A stretch of 20,867 nucleotides of DNA from Candidatus Villigracilis propinquus (GTDB taxonomy: Bacteria; Chloroflexota; Anaerolineae; Anaerolineales; Villigracilaceae). The position numbers were made by a program, and so were the translations under genes. The notes beneath the pieces were generated by a model. It had not been told where the DNA came from, did not search any database, and saw nothing but the letters and a program-made list of their open reading frames with translations. This document shows positions 9,366 to 17,794 of the stretch, one piece after another (positions within the stretch are counted from its first letter, which is position 1; each line of letters begins with the position of its first letter). The DNA is taken from assembly GCA_016714565.1 (NCBI GenBank), contig JADKDM010000039.1, positions 1-20,867 of the forward strand, given 5' to 3'.

Positions 9366-10720
9366 ATGGAAGTTCAGCGCCAAAACGTGAATATTAATGG
9401 TTATAATCCGTCAAATCCTTCTCATGGAGAACCTCCCGACTCGGCCACTCAGCGTTTTCTCTGCCATGCTTCACAAGACAAGCCGCTGTACGCGAGCTGT
9501 ATAAACGACTGTCCGCTGAAAAATGGATCGATCCACGGCTGGATGAAGAGAACTTGTTACCCGGACAGGATTTTGGATTTGGAGATCATTAAAGCCGCAC
9601 GGGATGCAGATGCAATCATTATTTGTCTTTCCAAGTTTGCTGCCAAAGAGGGGATATGTCAACAAAGAGATCAGGCGCGCGCTAGATGTAGCCGATGAAA
9701 AGCCTGAAGGTACGATCTACGTTATTCCTTTACGCTTGGATGAATGTGAACCGTCTTTTGAGCGCTTGAAGCAACTACATTGGGCGGATTATTTCAATCC
9801 GAATTCACATGAAAAACTACTCAAGTCTTTGCATGCCCGTGCTGTGGCGTTGAATATAGAAATCCCTGAAAATGTTGCTGAAATAAAAGTAAATATACCT
9901 GCATATGAAGGTCATGATCTCCATGACTTCATTCAAATCCCTGTTCAAGAGAATTCCAAGGTTCCCCATCCTTTCTGGATCGGTAAATACCCGGTAACTA
10001 ATTCGCAATATGAACGTTTCCTGGATGCCCCTGATTTCTCCAATCCTGTATACTGGCTCGACTTTAAAGTTCGATGTGAATTGTCAGCCAATTGGCGATT
10101 GGGGAAGTCGGGTTTTAATTTCTTGCAAGAAGAACTCAAAAAGACAAAGTCACACACTGATCCCTCGTTTTTGGGATCATAAAGATTTTGGAAGATCAAA
10201 TCCGCACCATCCTTTAGTGGGGGTCTCCTGGTTTGAAGCCATGCATATTGTGAGTGGCTATTACAGAATTGGGACCGACTTCCGGAAGGCAAAGAGAATC
10301 CGCAATTAAGACCGCAATCGATGCGGCTGCCTTTGGAAACAGAATGGGTACTTGCAGCTGGTGGTGGAATTCCGGAAAAGCGCTACCCGTGGGATGAGGC
10401 AGGAAAATGCAACAACTTCCTGAAGGTGCTTTTTACAGCGGGCTAACATAGAAGAGAGCGGGATAGCCCATACGACACCAGTGTTTACTTATCCATTGGG
10501 AAAAAGTACTTTGGGTGTCATGGATATGGCTGGCAATGTTTGGGAATGGCAGGCAAAGTTTCATTAATAAAGAATTTGAATGGCTGGCTTTTCGTGGTGG
10601 CTCGTGGTATCTCAATCAATTTGTTGAGCGTTTTTCCGGTCGTTTGTTCTTCCATATTTCCGCCCAACAAAAGCATGGAATGATTATGGTTTTCGCGTGC
10701 TAGCTCTTCCTAGTTCATAA
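9366..10720 (+). CDS. TIR domain-FGE/SUMF1-like domain fusion protein, many frameshifts
   Basis: Read across frames this is a single protein of about 450 residues. The first about 150 residues are a bacterial TIR domain: FLCHASQDKP, AVRELYKRL, LDEENLLPGQD, DLEIIKAARDADAIIICLS, then KEGYVNKEIRRALD, whose Glu matches the conserved TIR NADase glutamate. An FGE-sulfatase-like (C-type-lectin) domain follows: FWIGKYPVTNSQYERF, HHPLVGVSWFEA, RLPLETEWVLAAGGG, MDMAGNVWEW, AFRGGSW and YGFRVLALPSS with TAA at 10718-10720. The cysteine pair that formylglycine-generating enzymes carry after RGGS is absent, so this domain is probably a binding module. Frame breaks include about 9483, 9577, 9648, several between 10055 and 10250, about 10440, 10558 and 10677. 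TIR enzymes often cleave NAD+ in defence; a role here is inference. The start (ATG 9366; TTG 9360 also possible) is uncertain. Confidence 0.72.
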
Positions 10721-10849
10721 GTATTTATACAATTTAAGAGATAGCGGGTTCGTACAAAGATTCCTGATAGACAAATTCGCAGTACGTAACTTTTTTCCAT
10801 CCCTGTTTTTACGCGAAAATTAGCAAGAAACAACAAAAGAACCGCCCTT
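10721..10849. other. Intergenic region between TIR-FGE gene and IS element
   Basis: About 130 bases without a gene. It holds one copy of a GATAGA...CGTAACTTTTT repeat (10766-10796) and, at its right end, the left arm of a rho-independent terminator (AACCGCCCT, 10840-10848) separated from its partner by the insertion sequence. Confidence 0.5.
10766..10796 (+). repeat. Short direct repeat, left copy
   Basis: The core GATAGACAAATTCGCAGTAC followed by GTAACTTTTTT matches 12166-12195 (GATAGAAATCGCGGTGC followed by GTAACTTTTT). The two match closely apart from a few gap bases and two A/G differences. The copies lie on either side of the IS3 element in the same orientation but not at its ends, so they are not target-site duplications. 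Confidence 0.5.
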
Positions 10850-10895
10850 TAGACTGAACCCTTCGAGCAAGACAAAAAAAGAAAGCCCCCACTGG

Positions 10896-11704
10896 TCAAA
10901 TGGACAGACACCTGGTTTCGTAAGGTGTCTGTCTTGTTTTCAATTGTATCCGTTCATAGTTGTAAAAGTAAATGTATTCATCAATAAGTTGCTCTGTATC
11001 TTTAAAGGTGGTTTGCTTGAATTGTCGCAAATATTCCTCTTTGAGGTGTCCAAAGAAGTTCTCCATCGGAGCATTGTCCCAACAGTTTCCACGGCGCGAC
11101 ATGGAAGGCGTAATGTTATACTCAGCGACAAGGACATGATATGCCTGTGAAGTGTATTGCGTCCCTTGGTCACTATGGAGGACAAGTCCATCAGTGACCT
11201 TTTCCTTTTGTTTGGCTCGTTTCAGGGTCTGTGTTACCAGAGCGATCGAATTGGTTTGGTCAAAGACATGTGCCACAATAAAGCCATCGTAGAGATCCTT
11301 GATGGTGGACAGATACGCCCAGCCCTGCAAGGTGCGAATGTAGGTGACATCCGTGACCCACTTCTGGTTTGGCTTTGTCGCGACAAAGTCTCGATTGAGA
11401 ACGTTGGGATAGCGATGGTAGGTGCCGATTTCTTCCAGCTTTTGTACATTTTGGGCTTTCTGGCTTGCGAACGAATCCCCAGCTTGCCCATCAGCCTCAA
11501 AACAGCCTTGTGATTGATCTGCAGCCCCAGTTTTCGCTGGAGTTGGATCGTGATCCGCCGATACCCGTAGCTTTTGTGAGAAGCCTCATAGACCGCCTGG
11601 ATGTGCTCCATGCGCTCCTTATCCGGGTCTATCTCTCCCAGCCTGCCTTCCCATGCATAATATGCCGCTCGCGAAACACCAAAGAATTCACACATCGCCT
11701 TCAC
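10896..11704 (-). CDS. IS3-family transposase OrfB (DDE integrase), frameshifted
   Basis: This encodes the catalytic subunit of an IS3 transposase. The N-terminal part reads VKAMCEFFGVSRAAYYAW (HTH_21 region) and SYGYRRITIQL. The integrase core carries the DDE triad as WVTDVTYI, LHSDQGTQYTS and NAPMENFFGHLKEE, followed by the typical YNYERIQLKTRQTPYE tail and a TGA at 10896-10898. One frame break near 11440 separates the two halves (KPKMYK in one frame, QKLEEIGTYHRYPNVLNRDF in the other), and an extra A in an AAAA run would mend it. The ATG at 11702-11704 is the first in frame; in most relatives OrfB starts slightly further upstream and is made by a programmed -1 shift from OrfA. Such a shift is possible at CTAAAAATT near the orfA end. 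Confidence 0.85.
10903..10933 (+). terminator. Hairpin near the left end of the IS
   Basis: GACAGACACC (10903-10912) and GGTGTCTGTC (10924-10933) form a perfect 10-bp stem with an 11-base loop, followed on the plus strand by TTGTTTTC. It overlaps the last codons of orfB. It could stop outside transcription entering the IS from the left, a known way by which IS elements limit activation. Confidence 0.45.
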
Positions 11705-11770
11705 TTCGTATTCTTCCTTGTGGTGGTAGATCGTCCGATATTACGCTACGCGAGCTGCACTTTCCGCAAT

Positions 11771-12025
11771 TCAGTATGGAATTTTTAGGAGTGCATTTTC
11801 CATTCGCAGTCGTTCCAGTTCCCGCTCTTCCGCTTGCGATTTCAACGGCCTCCCAATCGGTTTATGAAAGGAGGCTTCCCCTTCCTCTCGATACTTCCGT
11901 ACCCAGGCTTTGATCCTATCTGCTTTACGGATTCCCAACCGGGCTGCCACAGTCGCATACGTCTGATGCTCTTCCTGCACCAGTCCATCTTGCCCCTCCT
12001 TGCATTCTACCCTATAGTGCTTCAT
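11771..12025 (-). CDS. IS3-family OrfA (helix-turn-helix protein)
   Basis: A short DNA-binding subunit of the IS transposase. It has a helix-turn-helix region (TYATVAARLGIRKADRIKAW), then a basic KPIGRPLKSQ stretch and a leucine-zipper-like end (ELERLRMENALL), as in other IS3 OrfA proteins. I prefer the ATG at 12023-12025 (MKHYRVECKEG) because AGGAAAAGG lies directly before it; a GTG at 12038-12040 is in frame too. The end in KIPY with TGA at 11771-11773 lies beside an A-run where -1 slippage would lead into OrfB. Confidence 0.8.
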   Translation of the reverse strand: MKHYRVECKEGQDGLVQEEHQTYATVAARLGIRKADRIKAWVRKYREEGEASFHKPIGRPLKSQAEERELERLRMENALLKIPY

Positions 12026-12055
12026 TCCTTTTCCTGACACTTAATGCTAAAAGCA

Positions 12056-12095
12056 CCTCCTGTGCTTAGTTTCTCACAGGAGGGCTTTCTTTTCA
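12056..12095 (+). terminator. Hairpin with T-rich tail near the right end of the IS
   Basis: CCTCCTGTG (12056-12064) pairs perfectly with CACAGGAGG (12075-12083) around a 10-base loop, followed by GCTTTCTTTT. It lies inside the right end of the IS, upstream of orfA, and would act on plus-strand transcription leaving the element. Confidence 0.5.
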
Positions 12096-12120
12096 TGTCT
12101 GCTTTTCAGGGGTCAGTTCA

Positions 12121-12579
12121 ATTTTAGGGCGGTTTTTTCATTTTATTCTTTGCGGTCCCGACGGGGATAGAAATCGCGGTGCGTAACTTTTTCGCAAACT
12201 AACGATGAAGTGAATTTTGACCCTTTTTAAAGGCTGTTTCGTAACTCGTCGCAAAAACATGATGAATGTCATGCTACTTTGTTACGATTATTACGGTTTG
12301 GAAGCTGAAACTCAGGTCAGAAGCTTTTTCGAAAGAAACTAAAACTAGACCGACGATATTCCTTCCCAACATCAAAAAAAAGCAAATGGATTAAGGAACT
12401 TACACAGGGCTCATTCTATATGGGGACGTAGAGACTGTCAAGCAATTGATGGCGAATTTCTTTAAAGTCGAGACAAATGTCCACTTATGTCCACTCGAGA
12501 TACAAAGAGATTATATGAACGAAATCATTGCAAGCAATAACCAAAGCCTGACCACAGATGAGCGGGGTAGTAAAAGTTG
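12121..12579. other. Gene-poor stretch between IS and lutC
   Basis: About 460 bases without a gene I recognise. It begins with the right terminator arm and a second copy of the GATAGA...GTAACTTTTT repeat (12166-12195). A 27-codon plus-strand frame at about 12260-12343 (MMNVMLLCYDYYGLEAETQV...) and a longer open stretch at about 12395-12583 (GTYTGLILYGDVETVKQLMA...) have protein-like composition but no start signal or known motif. They may be remnants of one gene displaced by frame errors. ATGTCCACT occurs twice near 12476-12493. Confidence 0.4.
12166..12195 (+). repeat. Short direct repeat, right copy
   Basis: This is the partner of the repeat at 10766-10796, sharing GATAGA, TCGC and CGTAACTTTTT in the same order. 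A weaker third trace, CGTAACTCGTCGC, lies shortly downstream near 12239. Confidence 0.5.
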
Positions 12580-13231
12580 TTAGTCGATCATCCATACATA
12601 CAAATTCTTTGGACCATGACACCCTAGTGTGACTGATTAACTCAATATCGCGGTGCGACTCCGGGCCAGTGATGAATACGAGGTAGTTACTGTCTTTCCC
12701 TTCGGCGAAGACCTGGTGCATATCGGCACGGAGCATTTCCGGGCGGACGATGGTTAGGTGGATGCGTGGGGCAAGGGAGACGGCCCGTGGTTTTTCAGCG
12801 GAAGAGTGCAGGACGAGCGTGCCTGTTTGGGTAGGAGATAATCGGCCGGTGATGCCGAGGTCGTAATGGGTGATGGTGTGTTTATCGGCATTTGGGAAAT
12901 GAGTTCCACGCCGAGTGAAGAAAGGTAAGTGGTAATTTGTAATTGGTTTAGGCGTAAGATTGTTCCAGACCGTCGCTTTGCGGATGTTTTGTTCGGCAAC
13001 TAAAGATTGAAGCGCAAAAAGAACATTGGAAGGTTCGAGTCTTTCCGCCTTGCCTGATAGCTTATTGACTTCCGAGAGAAATCGTTCGGTTTCAGAGTCC
13101 ACTGATTCGGGGAGGCGAGTATTCAGGATTTCAGGTCGCAGGCCTGTCCTGAGCAAGGTCGAAGGGCCACGGGTAGAGTGAGGTGTGCGCGCCAATGAGC
13201 GGCGGATATTTTCGAGAATGAGATTTGTCAT
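12580..13231 (-). CDS. lutC: LutC, L-lactate utilisation protein C (LUD domain)
   Basis: The third subunit of the LutABC complex that oxidises L-lactate to pyruvate. The ATG at 13229-13231 (MTNLILENIRRSLAR) overlaps the lutB stop as ATGA, so the genes are translationally coupled. The LUD signature TGTLVLHSSAEKPRAVSLAP is followed by HLTIVRPEMLRADMHQVF and LVFITGP. The last part shifts frame near 12660-12665 and ends LGCHGPKNLYVWMID with TAA at 12580-12582, close to the usual 215-220 residues. A dispersed repeat at 13143-13168 is translated in frame near the N-terminus (GPSTLLRTGLRP), adding residues not typical of the family. No signal peptide; cytoplasmic. Confidence 0.85.
13143..13168. repeat. 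Dispersed repeat inserted inside lutC
   Basis: CCTGTCCTGAGCAAGGTCGA followed by AGGGCC is a variant of the widespread TCCTGAGC-TTGTCGAAGG unit found, from general knowledge, scattered through many Chloroflexota and other genomes, often inside genes. It leaves the lutC frame open. Only one copy is in this window. Confidence 0.5.
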
Positions 13232-14664
13232 CGGGTGGGATCGCTTTCCCAGAGTCGGGCGCAGTTTTCCACCATCTTCTAAAATGGGAAGTGAATGGCG
13301 GTAGGGGGCGGGCTTTTGTCCAACGGCTGAGGGGATAGGGTGCGGAGGGAATCCAACCATTGCGTTTGAAGATGGACATGATGGTGGGCAGGATGAGTGC
13401 GCCGAAACGATAGATCCAATTTTGAGCGAGGGCGAGAGAAACCAGGCACAGCAGCGGCGCGGATCGGAAGAGGAATGGTGGGCAGAGCAATGGCGTCGCC
13501 TTCTGCAACGCGGCGGCGAAGATGACGCAGAATGGTAGGATGGGGAATTTTTACGGGGCAGACATCGGCACACGCACCCAGAGCGTGGAGGCGTATGGAA
13601 GTTCGCGCGGTTTTTGTGCCAAGCATTTGCGGGAGAGGATCGCGCCGATAGGAGCCGGAAATGAACCAACCATACGCAAAGCCGCCAACATTTTTATACA
13701 CAGGGCAGACATTGGCACATGCGCCGCAACGAATACACCCGAAGACTTCGCCCGATGGGGTCTTGCAGAATGTTCGAACGTCCGTTATCGAGCAGAATGA
13801 TACGAAATTCCTTGGGACCAAATTCGCCTTCTTCGCGGCGCGGGCCCGTGATGAACTGGGTGTAGGTGGAAAGTTTTTGTCCTGTGGCGGAACGCGCCAG
13901 CAAGTTGAGAAAAAACCGTGAGCGATTCCCAATCGGGGATGATCTTGTCGATGCCGACGACAGCGACATGCAGATCGGGCATGGTGGTACACATGCGACC
14001 GTTGCCTTCGTTGGTGACCATGACCAGCGTGCCTGTTTCAGCGACAAGAAAATTGCCGCCTGAGATGCCCATTTCAGCAGTGAGGAATTTTTCGCGCAGA
14101 ATCTCGCGGGCGATGCGTGCCAGTTCAATTGGATCAGCGGGCGCGTTCATATCAGTTTCTCGCTGAAGATGGCGGCGATCTCTTCTTTTCTGAGATGCAC
14201 CGCGAGAACAGTTGATATGCGATGGTCCCCGTGCCTGCCAGTTGGATGATGTACTCGCCAAGGTCAGTTTCGATGACCTGAATATTTTCCTTTTCAAGAA
14301 AATGATTCAGCCCGATCTCTTCGGTCGCCATCGACTTGGATTTGACCACCGTTTTGACGTTATGCTCTTTTGCAATTTGAAGAACGATTCGATTCGCGTC
14401 TTCGGCTGTCTGCGCCCAATGGACATGTCCGCCTGCCGCTTTGACTTTATCTTCGAATTGCTCTAGATACACATCCATGTTCTCGATGGTGTGCAAACGG
14501 ATATCCGAGCCTGCCTGACGGAGTTGCTCCCATTCAGGTAGTTCTGCCACGCAAGCTGCGTCCGCTGACGAAACGTCCGTTGCCTGTTGAACTGCGGCAG
14601 GGATGCTGGCGGGAATATGTTCGCTGTATTCTTCAAAACCGATGTAGGTGGGAGTTTCGGACAT
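13228..14664 (-). CDS. lutB: LutB, iron-sulfur L-lactate utilisation protein, frameshifted
   Basis: A large iron-sulfur subunit of LutABC, about 478 residues. The start ATG 14662-14664 (MSETPTYIG) has GAAGG five bases upstream; a GTG at 14676 is less likely. The LUD-type N-terminal domain reads KSKSMATEEIGLNHFLE, VIETDLGEYIIQL, then AEMGISGGNFLVAETGTLVM and GRMCTTMPDLHVAVVGIDKI. Two 4Fe-4S motifs follow: CIRCGACANVCPVY, and GACADVCPV, where the first Cys of the cluster is lost at a TG-GGT indel near 13583. Frame breaks lie near 14207, 13908, 13780, 13630 and 13250. The C-terminus reads RRWWKTARLWESDPTR after one correction, with TGA at 13228-13230 overlapping the lutC ATG. Electron acceptor not known. 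Confidence 0.82.
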
Positions 14665-14704
14665 AAGAACCTTCACGAAATAATACTAAATATGTAACTG
14701 GTAA

Positions 14705-15426
14705 TTATTTTTGAGCAAGCAAATCAATAATGTGCATAGCGCGGATGTTTGCACCCGTTTTGTGCAACCCGCCTGCAACATTCATCAGACAGCCTGGTTC
14801 ACACATCACAACAGTATCCGCGCCGCTAGCGACGATATCCTTGACCTTGTTTTCCATCATCGAGCGGCTGACTTCGGGATAGGTGACGGTGAAACGCGCC
14901 GCCAAAGCCACAGCAGGTTTTCTTCTTTGAGTTGCACAAACTCCAAGCCTTTGACTTGACGAATAACGTCTTCGCTTCGGTTTTGAGTCCCATCTCGCGC
15001 AGATAGTGGCAGGAGGCGTGATAAGTCACTTTGTGCGGATACACTGCGCCGACATCCGTGACCTTCAAGACGTTCACCAGATATTCGGTGAATTCATAGG
15101 TGCGCGAGGCAATGTCCACTGCGAGGGCATGTTCGGGAGTGCCTTCTTTGAACAGTTCCACATAATGATGCTTGACCATGCTCACGCACGAACCTGATGG
15201 CGCGATGATCGGCGCGTCAGATTTTCAAAGGCACGCAGGAAATTCAATGCCACAGGGCGGGTCTTTTCTTCAAAGCCGTTATTGAAAAGGCTGTCTGCAG
15301 CAGGTCTGTTCAGCGGGGGGAATGATACATCCACGCCCAAACGCTCCAGAATGCGAGGTGTGTTCTGGAGTGTGGATGTAGAACTGGTCACCGAGACAGG
15401 TGATGAAGAGTTGGGCTTTTCGGCAT
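14705..15426 (-). CDS. lutA: LutA, L-lactate utilisation protein A (CCG-domain), frameshifted
   Basis: A cysteine-rich (CCG-domain) subunit of LutABC, about 240 residues, 40 bases before lutB. The start ATG 15424-15426 reads, after one base correction, MPKKAQLFITCLGDQFY and follows AAAGG. Then come RILERLGVDVSFP, a damaged first CCG motif (TCC then R/GQP near 15300), NNGFEEKTRPVALNFLRAFE, APSGSCVSMVKHHYVELFKE, YHASCHYLREMGLKTEA, the second CCG motif TCCGFGGAFTVTYPEVS and CEPGCLMNVAGGLHK, ending LLAQK with TAA 14705-14707. Frame breaks lie near 15415, 15370, 15300, 15210, 14960 and 14905. The CCG cysteines bind 4Fe-4S clusters in the family. Confidence 0.82.
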
Positions 15427-15521
15427 AAGACCTTTTTTGAGGATAGCGCCCGCTCCCTATTTCTAAGTAGGAGAAGGGTTTCAACTCAGGAGAGAAGAAC
15501 AATTTGGTGCGAGGTAATTGT
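15427..15521. other. Short lutA-rhaEW spacer
   Basis: About 95 bases between the aldolase/dehydrogenase stop and the lutA start. An AAAGG ribosome-binding site for lutA is at its left end. No terminator hairpin was seen, which agrees with co-transcription of the rha and lut genes. Confidence 0.4.
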
Positions 15522-17722
15522 CTATCGCAAGAAAGCCTCATGTAAACCCCATCTACACTGATGATCTGACCAGTGGTCTTGCTGAACTTGCCACTGTTGG
15601 ATAGGTAGGCGACTTCATTGATCTAGAGCGTTATCGAGATTTTGGTCAAAGTCCGTTGAGCGCATAAACAACGCCAACTTATCACGCAGGCTTCGTTAGC
15701 TTACTTTCGCACGTCAAAAGTTATGTTGGAACTGCTTGGTGGGCGACGATAACACGGTCGCGGGAACATGTTTCTGCCCTCGACCACGGTTGGCGGAGCA
15801 AGTCCATTCCACACGCACCAGCGGCGAGTTCAATCTGCCAGTTCGCGCACCAGATGATCCGCAGCAGCTTTGCTCGTGTCGTATGCCACGGAACAGGGTT
15901 TGTAACCAGCTGTCGCACTGGTTGACGGCGATTCTTAACCCTGCTTCGCCTTACGGTTATTTTTGCTTCATCTGCAACAAGGTATGGGCCTGTCCACATT
16001 GGTCGTAGTTGGCGTTTTCTCAATGAATGTGCCCAACTTATCGGGCGGCACAAAAATTCCCTGCCGTAATGGTGACATTGTCCGCACCGCCATAAGCCGG
16101 TGTGATCTGTTCGAACATGGCCTGGATTTTTTAACGCTTGGTGATATCCACCGCCTCCAAGCAGGTACAGGGCCGTGGCCCGAATACCCGTCACCGCTAC
16201 ACCGATACTACCCATTCGCCACGCCGCGATCAATTCGTCGGCGGTTTGCGCGCCATCCTCAGAAAGATCCGCACAGATCACATTCGGGCCTTCGGCTTCG
16301 CAACACGGTGCGTATCCACGCCCTTGCCAATGCCGCTGCCCGCGCCCGATCACCACAACCGCGTTGCGAGCCAGGTTTCTTTTCCGAGGGCATGGCATTC
16401 AACTTAGCTTGTTGAGCAGCCAGTGTTCGATATCAAATGCCTCTTGGCGCGGCAGTCCCTTGATATTTAGGTCAACGCTTCCGATGAACCCATGACCTCA
16501 ATCAGCAATGGATAAAGTTCGGCAGTGGCTCAAGCTCTCCGCTTTTATTTTTACCCCCCGCTGATCGTTCCCAGGCCTGGGACGCGGATGACATGATCGG
16601 ATTCGTGTCGCGCATGGCAGTTGAATTTGGATGCACGCCCCCCGTAATAGGATAGATAATCGCTTCGATAGTTATCCAGGCCTGATTCCCGTTTCGCAGA
16701 CAGACTGCCTCAATAATCCTTTTGAGTTCCAATCCACGTGTTACGACACGATCGTTGTCCTGAGAAAATGGTCAGGACAAGGACGTACCGACTTCTGCCA
16801 GGAACGCGGTGCGTCGATTGCTGTTCTGGGGCTGGCTTTTGCTCGGTGACGTGGACTGACCGATGAAGCGGTTCTTTTTGGCGAGAGGTTATGCGCAGTT
16901 TGGGCAAAAAGTTGAATGAGTAATTTATTGGGCTGTTTCTTCATTCAGCGATTGATATTTCGCGCAGCCAAAAGTCTTGCGTGTCCGCCTTGCTTTGGTA
17001 ACATTCGATGTACTTCGCTACTTTTTCAATGGCGAGAGGGTCAATTCATAACATGCTTTGTCATCACCATCGCGATTGATCAATCGTTGCTGACCCCCGT
17101 GATCAGCCCTTTGAGATCAGGATTCTTTTTCAATTCATCGCGCATCCTGCCAATCCCAAGTCGAAAACCCGAGGCGCTGCCACAGGAACCCAGCCCGCGC
17201 CGCCGCCAAATACTTGCCCCGTCGAAAATCGTTTGCCTGATCCTTGCTTGCAGCGATCGCAATCGCTGAGACAGAATTCGCTCTTGATCCACGCTGACGA
17301 AAGGATCATCCATGCAAGGGCGTGTCAATGGAGCTTTGCAGCTGGGTTGAACCAAACGTGGTGTGGCGATACATATCCACCATTGAGTCTTCGATTTCGG
17401 TTTTTGCGCCACTTTTTCCTTTGGCCTTGTTATAGATATTTTCCAGTGAAAGATTTATCCATATGCAATGTGACCCGAAGTTGGCGTCGCGAGATCCGTA
17501 GATCACCAGAGCCTTTGACCCGCATTACATCCACTTCCTCACACGCGACCGGGTCGGTCATCTTCACCTTGGAAGAGGTATTCCCGCCGCCTGTGTTGGT
17601 GATGCGCTGGTCACAGACGAGGATAATTGCTGCGATAAGCGCAAACGTTCCGCCGCATCGGATTTGTTGCCGGTTTCATCATCCCAAAGATAATTTACAT
17701 ATTTGACTTCATAGTTTTTCAT
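15522..17722 (-). CDS. rhaEW: Bifunctional rhamnulose-1-phosphate aldolase/lactaldehyde dehydrogenase (RhaEW type), heavily frameshifted
   Basis: A two-domain enzyme of about 700 residues that, in the family, splits L-rhamnulose-1-phosphate to DHAP and L-lactaldehyde and oxidises the latter to L-lactate. It starts at ATG 17720-17722 (MKNYEVKYVNYLWDDETGN) with GGAG just upstream. The class II aldolase half shows NTGGGNTSSK, VKGSGDL, MVDMYRHTTFGS, SIDTPLHG, DDDKACYELTL, and CPDHFLRT in one frame or AEVGTS in another. HPNSTAMRDTNP and QEAFDIEHWLLNK lead into the short-chain-dehydrogenase half: VVVIG-G glycine loop, AEGPNVICADLSEDGA, KTTGQIISVDGG, LHEAFLR and TAG 15522-15524. The frame changes every 50-150 bases, so domain borders are approximate. 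It lies between rhaA and lutA. Confidence 0.78.
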
Positions 17723-17746
17723 TCTCCAAAATCCTACTTCTATCGT

Positions 17747-17783
17747 CTTTCCTCTTTTGTCGATGAAAGATGAAAGAGGAAGG
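17747..17783. repeat. Hairpin in the rhaA-rhaEW gap
   Basis: CTTTCCTCTTT (17747-17757) pairs with AAAGAGGAAGG (17773-17783) at 10 of 11 positions. It lies between the rhaA stop and the rhaEW start and has no T-run in the direction of transcription. It could be an mRNA-processing hairpin or a dispersed repeat. Confidence 0.4.
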
Positions 17784-17794
17784 GAGTTATTTGA

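Larger units (their letters stand above)
10850..12120 (-). mobile_element. IS3-family (IS150-like) insertion sequence
   Basis: About 1.27 kb with orfA and orfB on the minus strand. The ends are imperfect inverted repeats. Read inward, the left end is TAGACTGAACCCTTCGAGCA and continues into GACAAAAAAAGAAAGCCC. The right end is TGAACTGACCCCTGAAAAGC and continues into AGACATGAAAAGAAAGCCC. Ends starting TG with a following CCC block are usual for IS3/IS150. Size and layout fit the family. A clear 3-4-bp target duplication was not found, so boundaries are good to a few bases only. It lies between the TIR-FGE gene and the lut genes. Confidence 0.75.
10840..12140 (+). terminator. Rho-independent terminator split by an IS3 element
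   Basis: The left arm AACCGCCCT (10840-10848) is complementary to AGGGCGGTT (12126-12134), and the right arm is followed by a run of T residues and TTTCATTTTATT. With the IS (10850-12120) removed, the two arms would lie a few bases apart, 120 bases after the TIR-FGE stop codon, as a normal terminator. Insertion therefore hit the loop. The arms could instead be fortuitous outer extensions of the IS inverted repeats. Confidence 0.5.

Noticed and set aside
10580..10720. Diversity-generating retroelement target: the FGE C-terminal end is a usual place for variable repeats
   Set aside because: No reverse transcriptase and no second near-copy with adenine-specific differences is visible in the window.
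11760..11775. Assigning a definite programmed -1 frameshift for orfA-orfB
   Set aside because: The A-run is suggestive, but the following region has a stop and likely sequencing indels, so the true slippery site cannot be fixed.
13280..13669. Long open frame extending lutC upstream to 13669
   Set aside because: Its upstream 140 residues are rich in Pro, Ser, Arg and Cys and lie over lutB, whose iron-sulfur motifs continue in another frame; the lutC start at 13231 with the ATGA overlap is far better.
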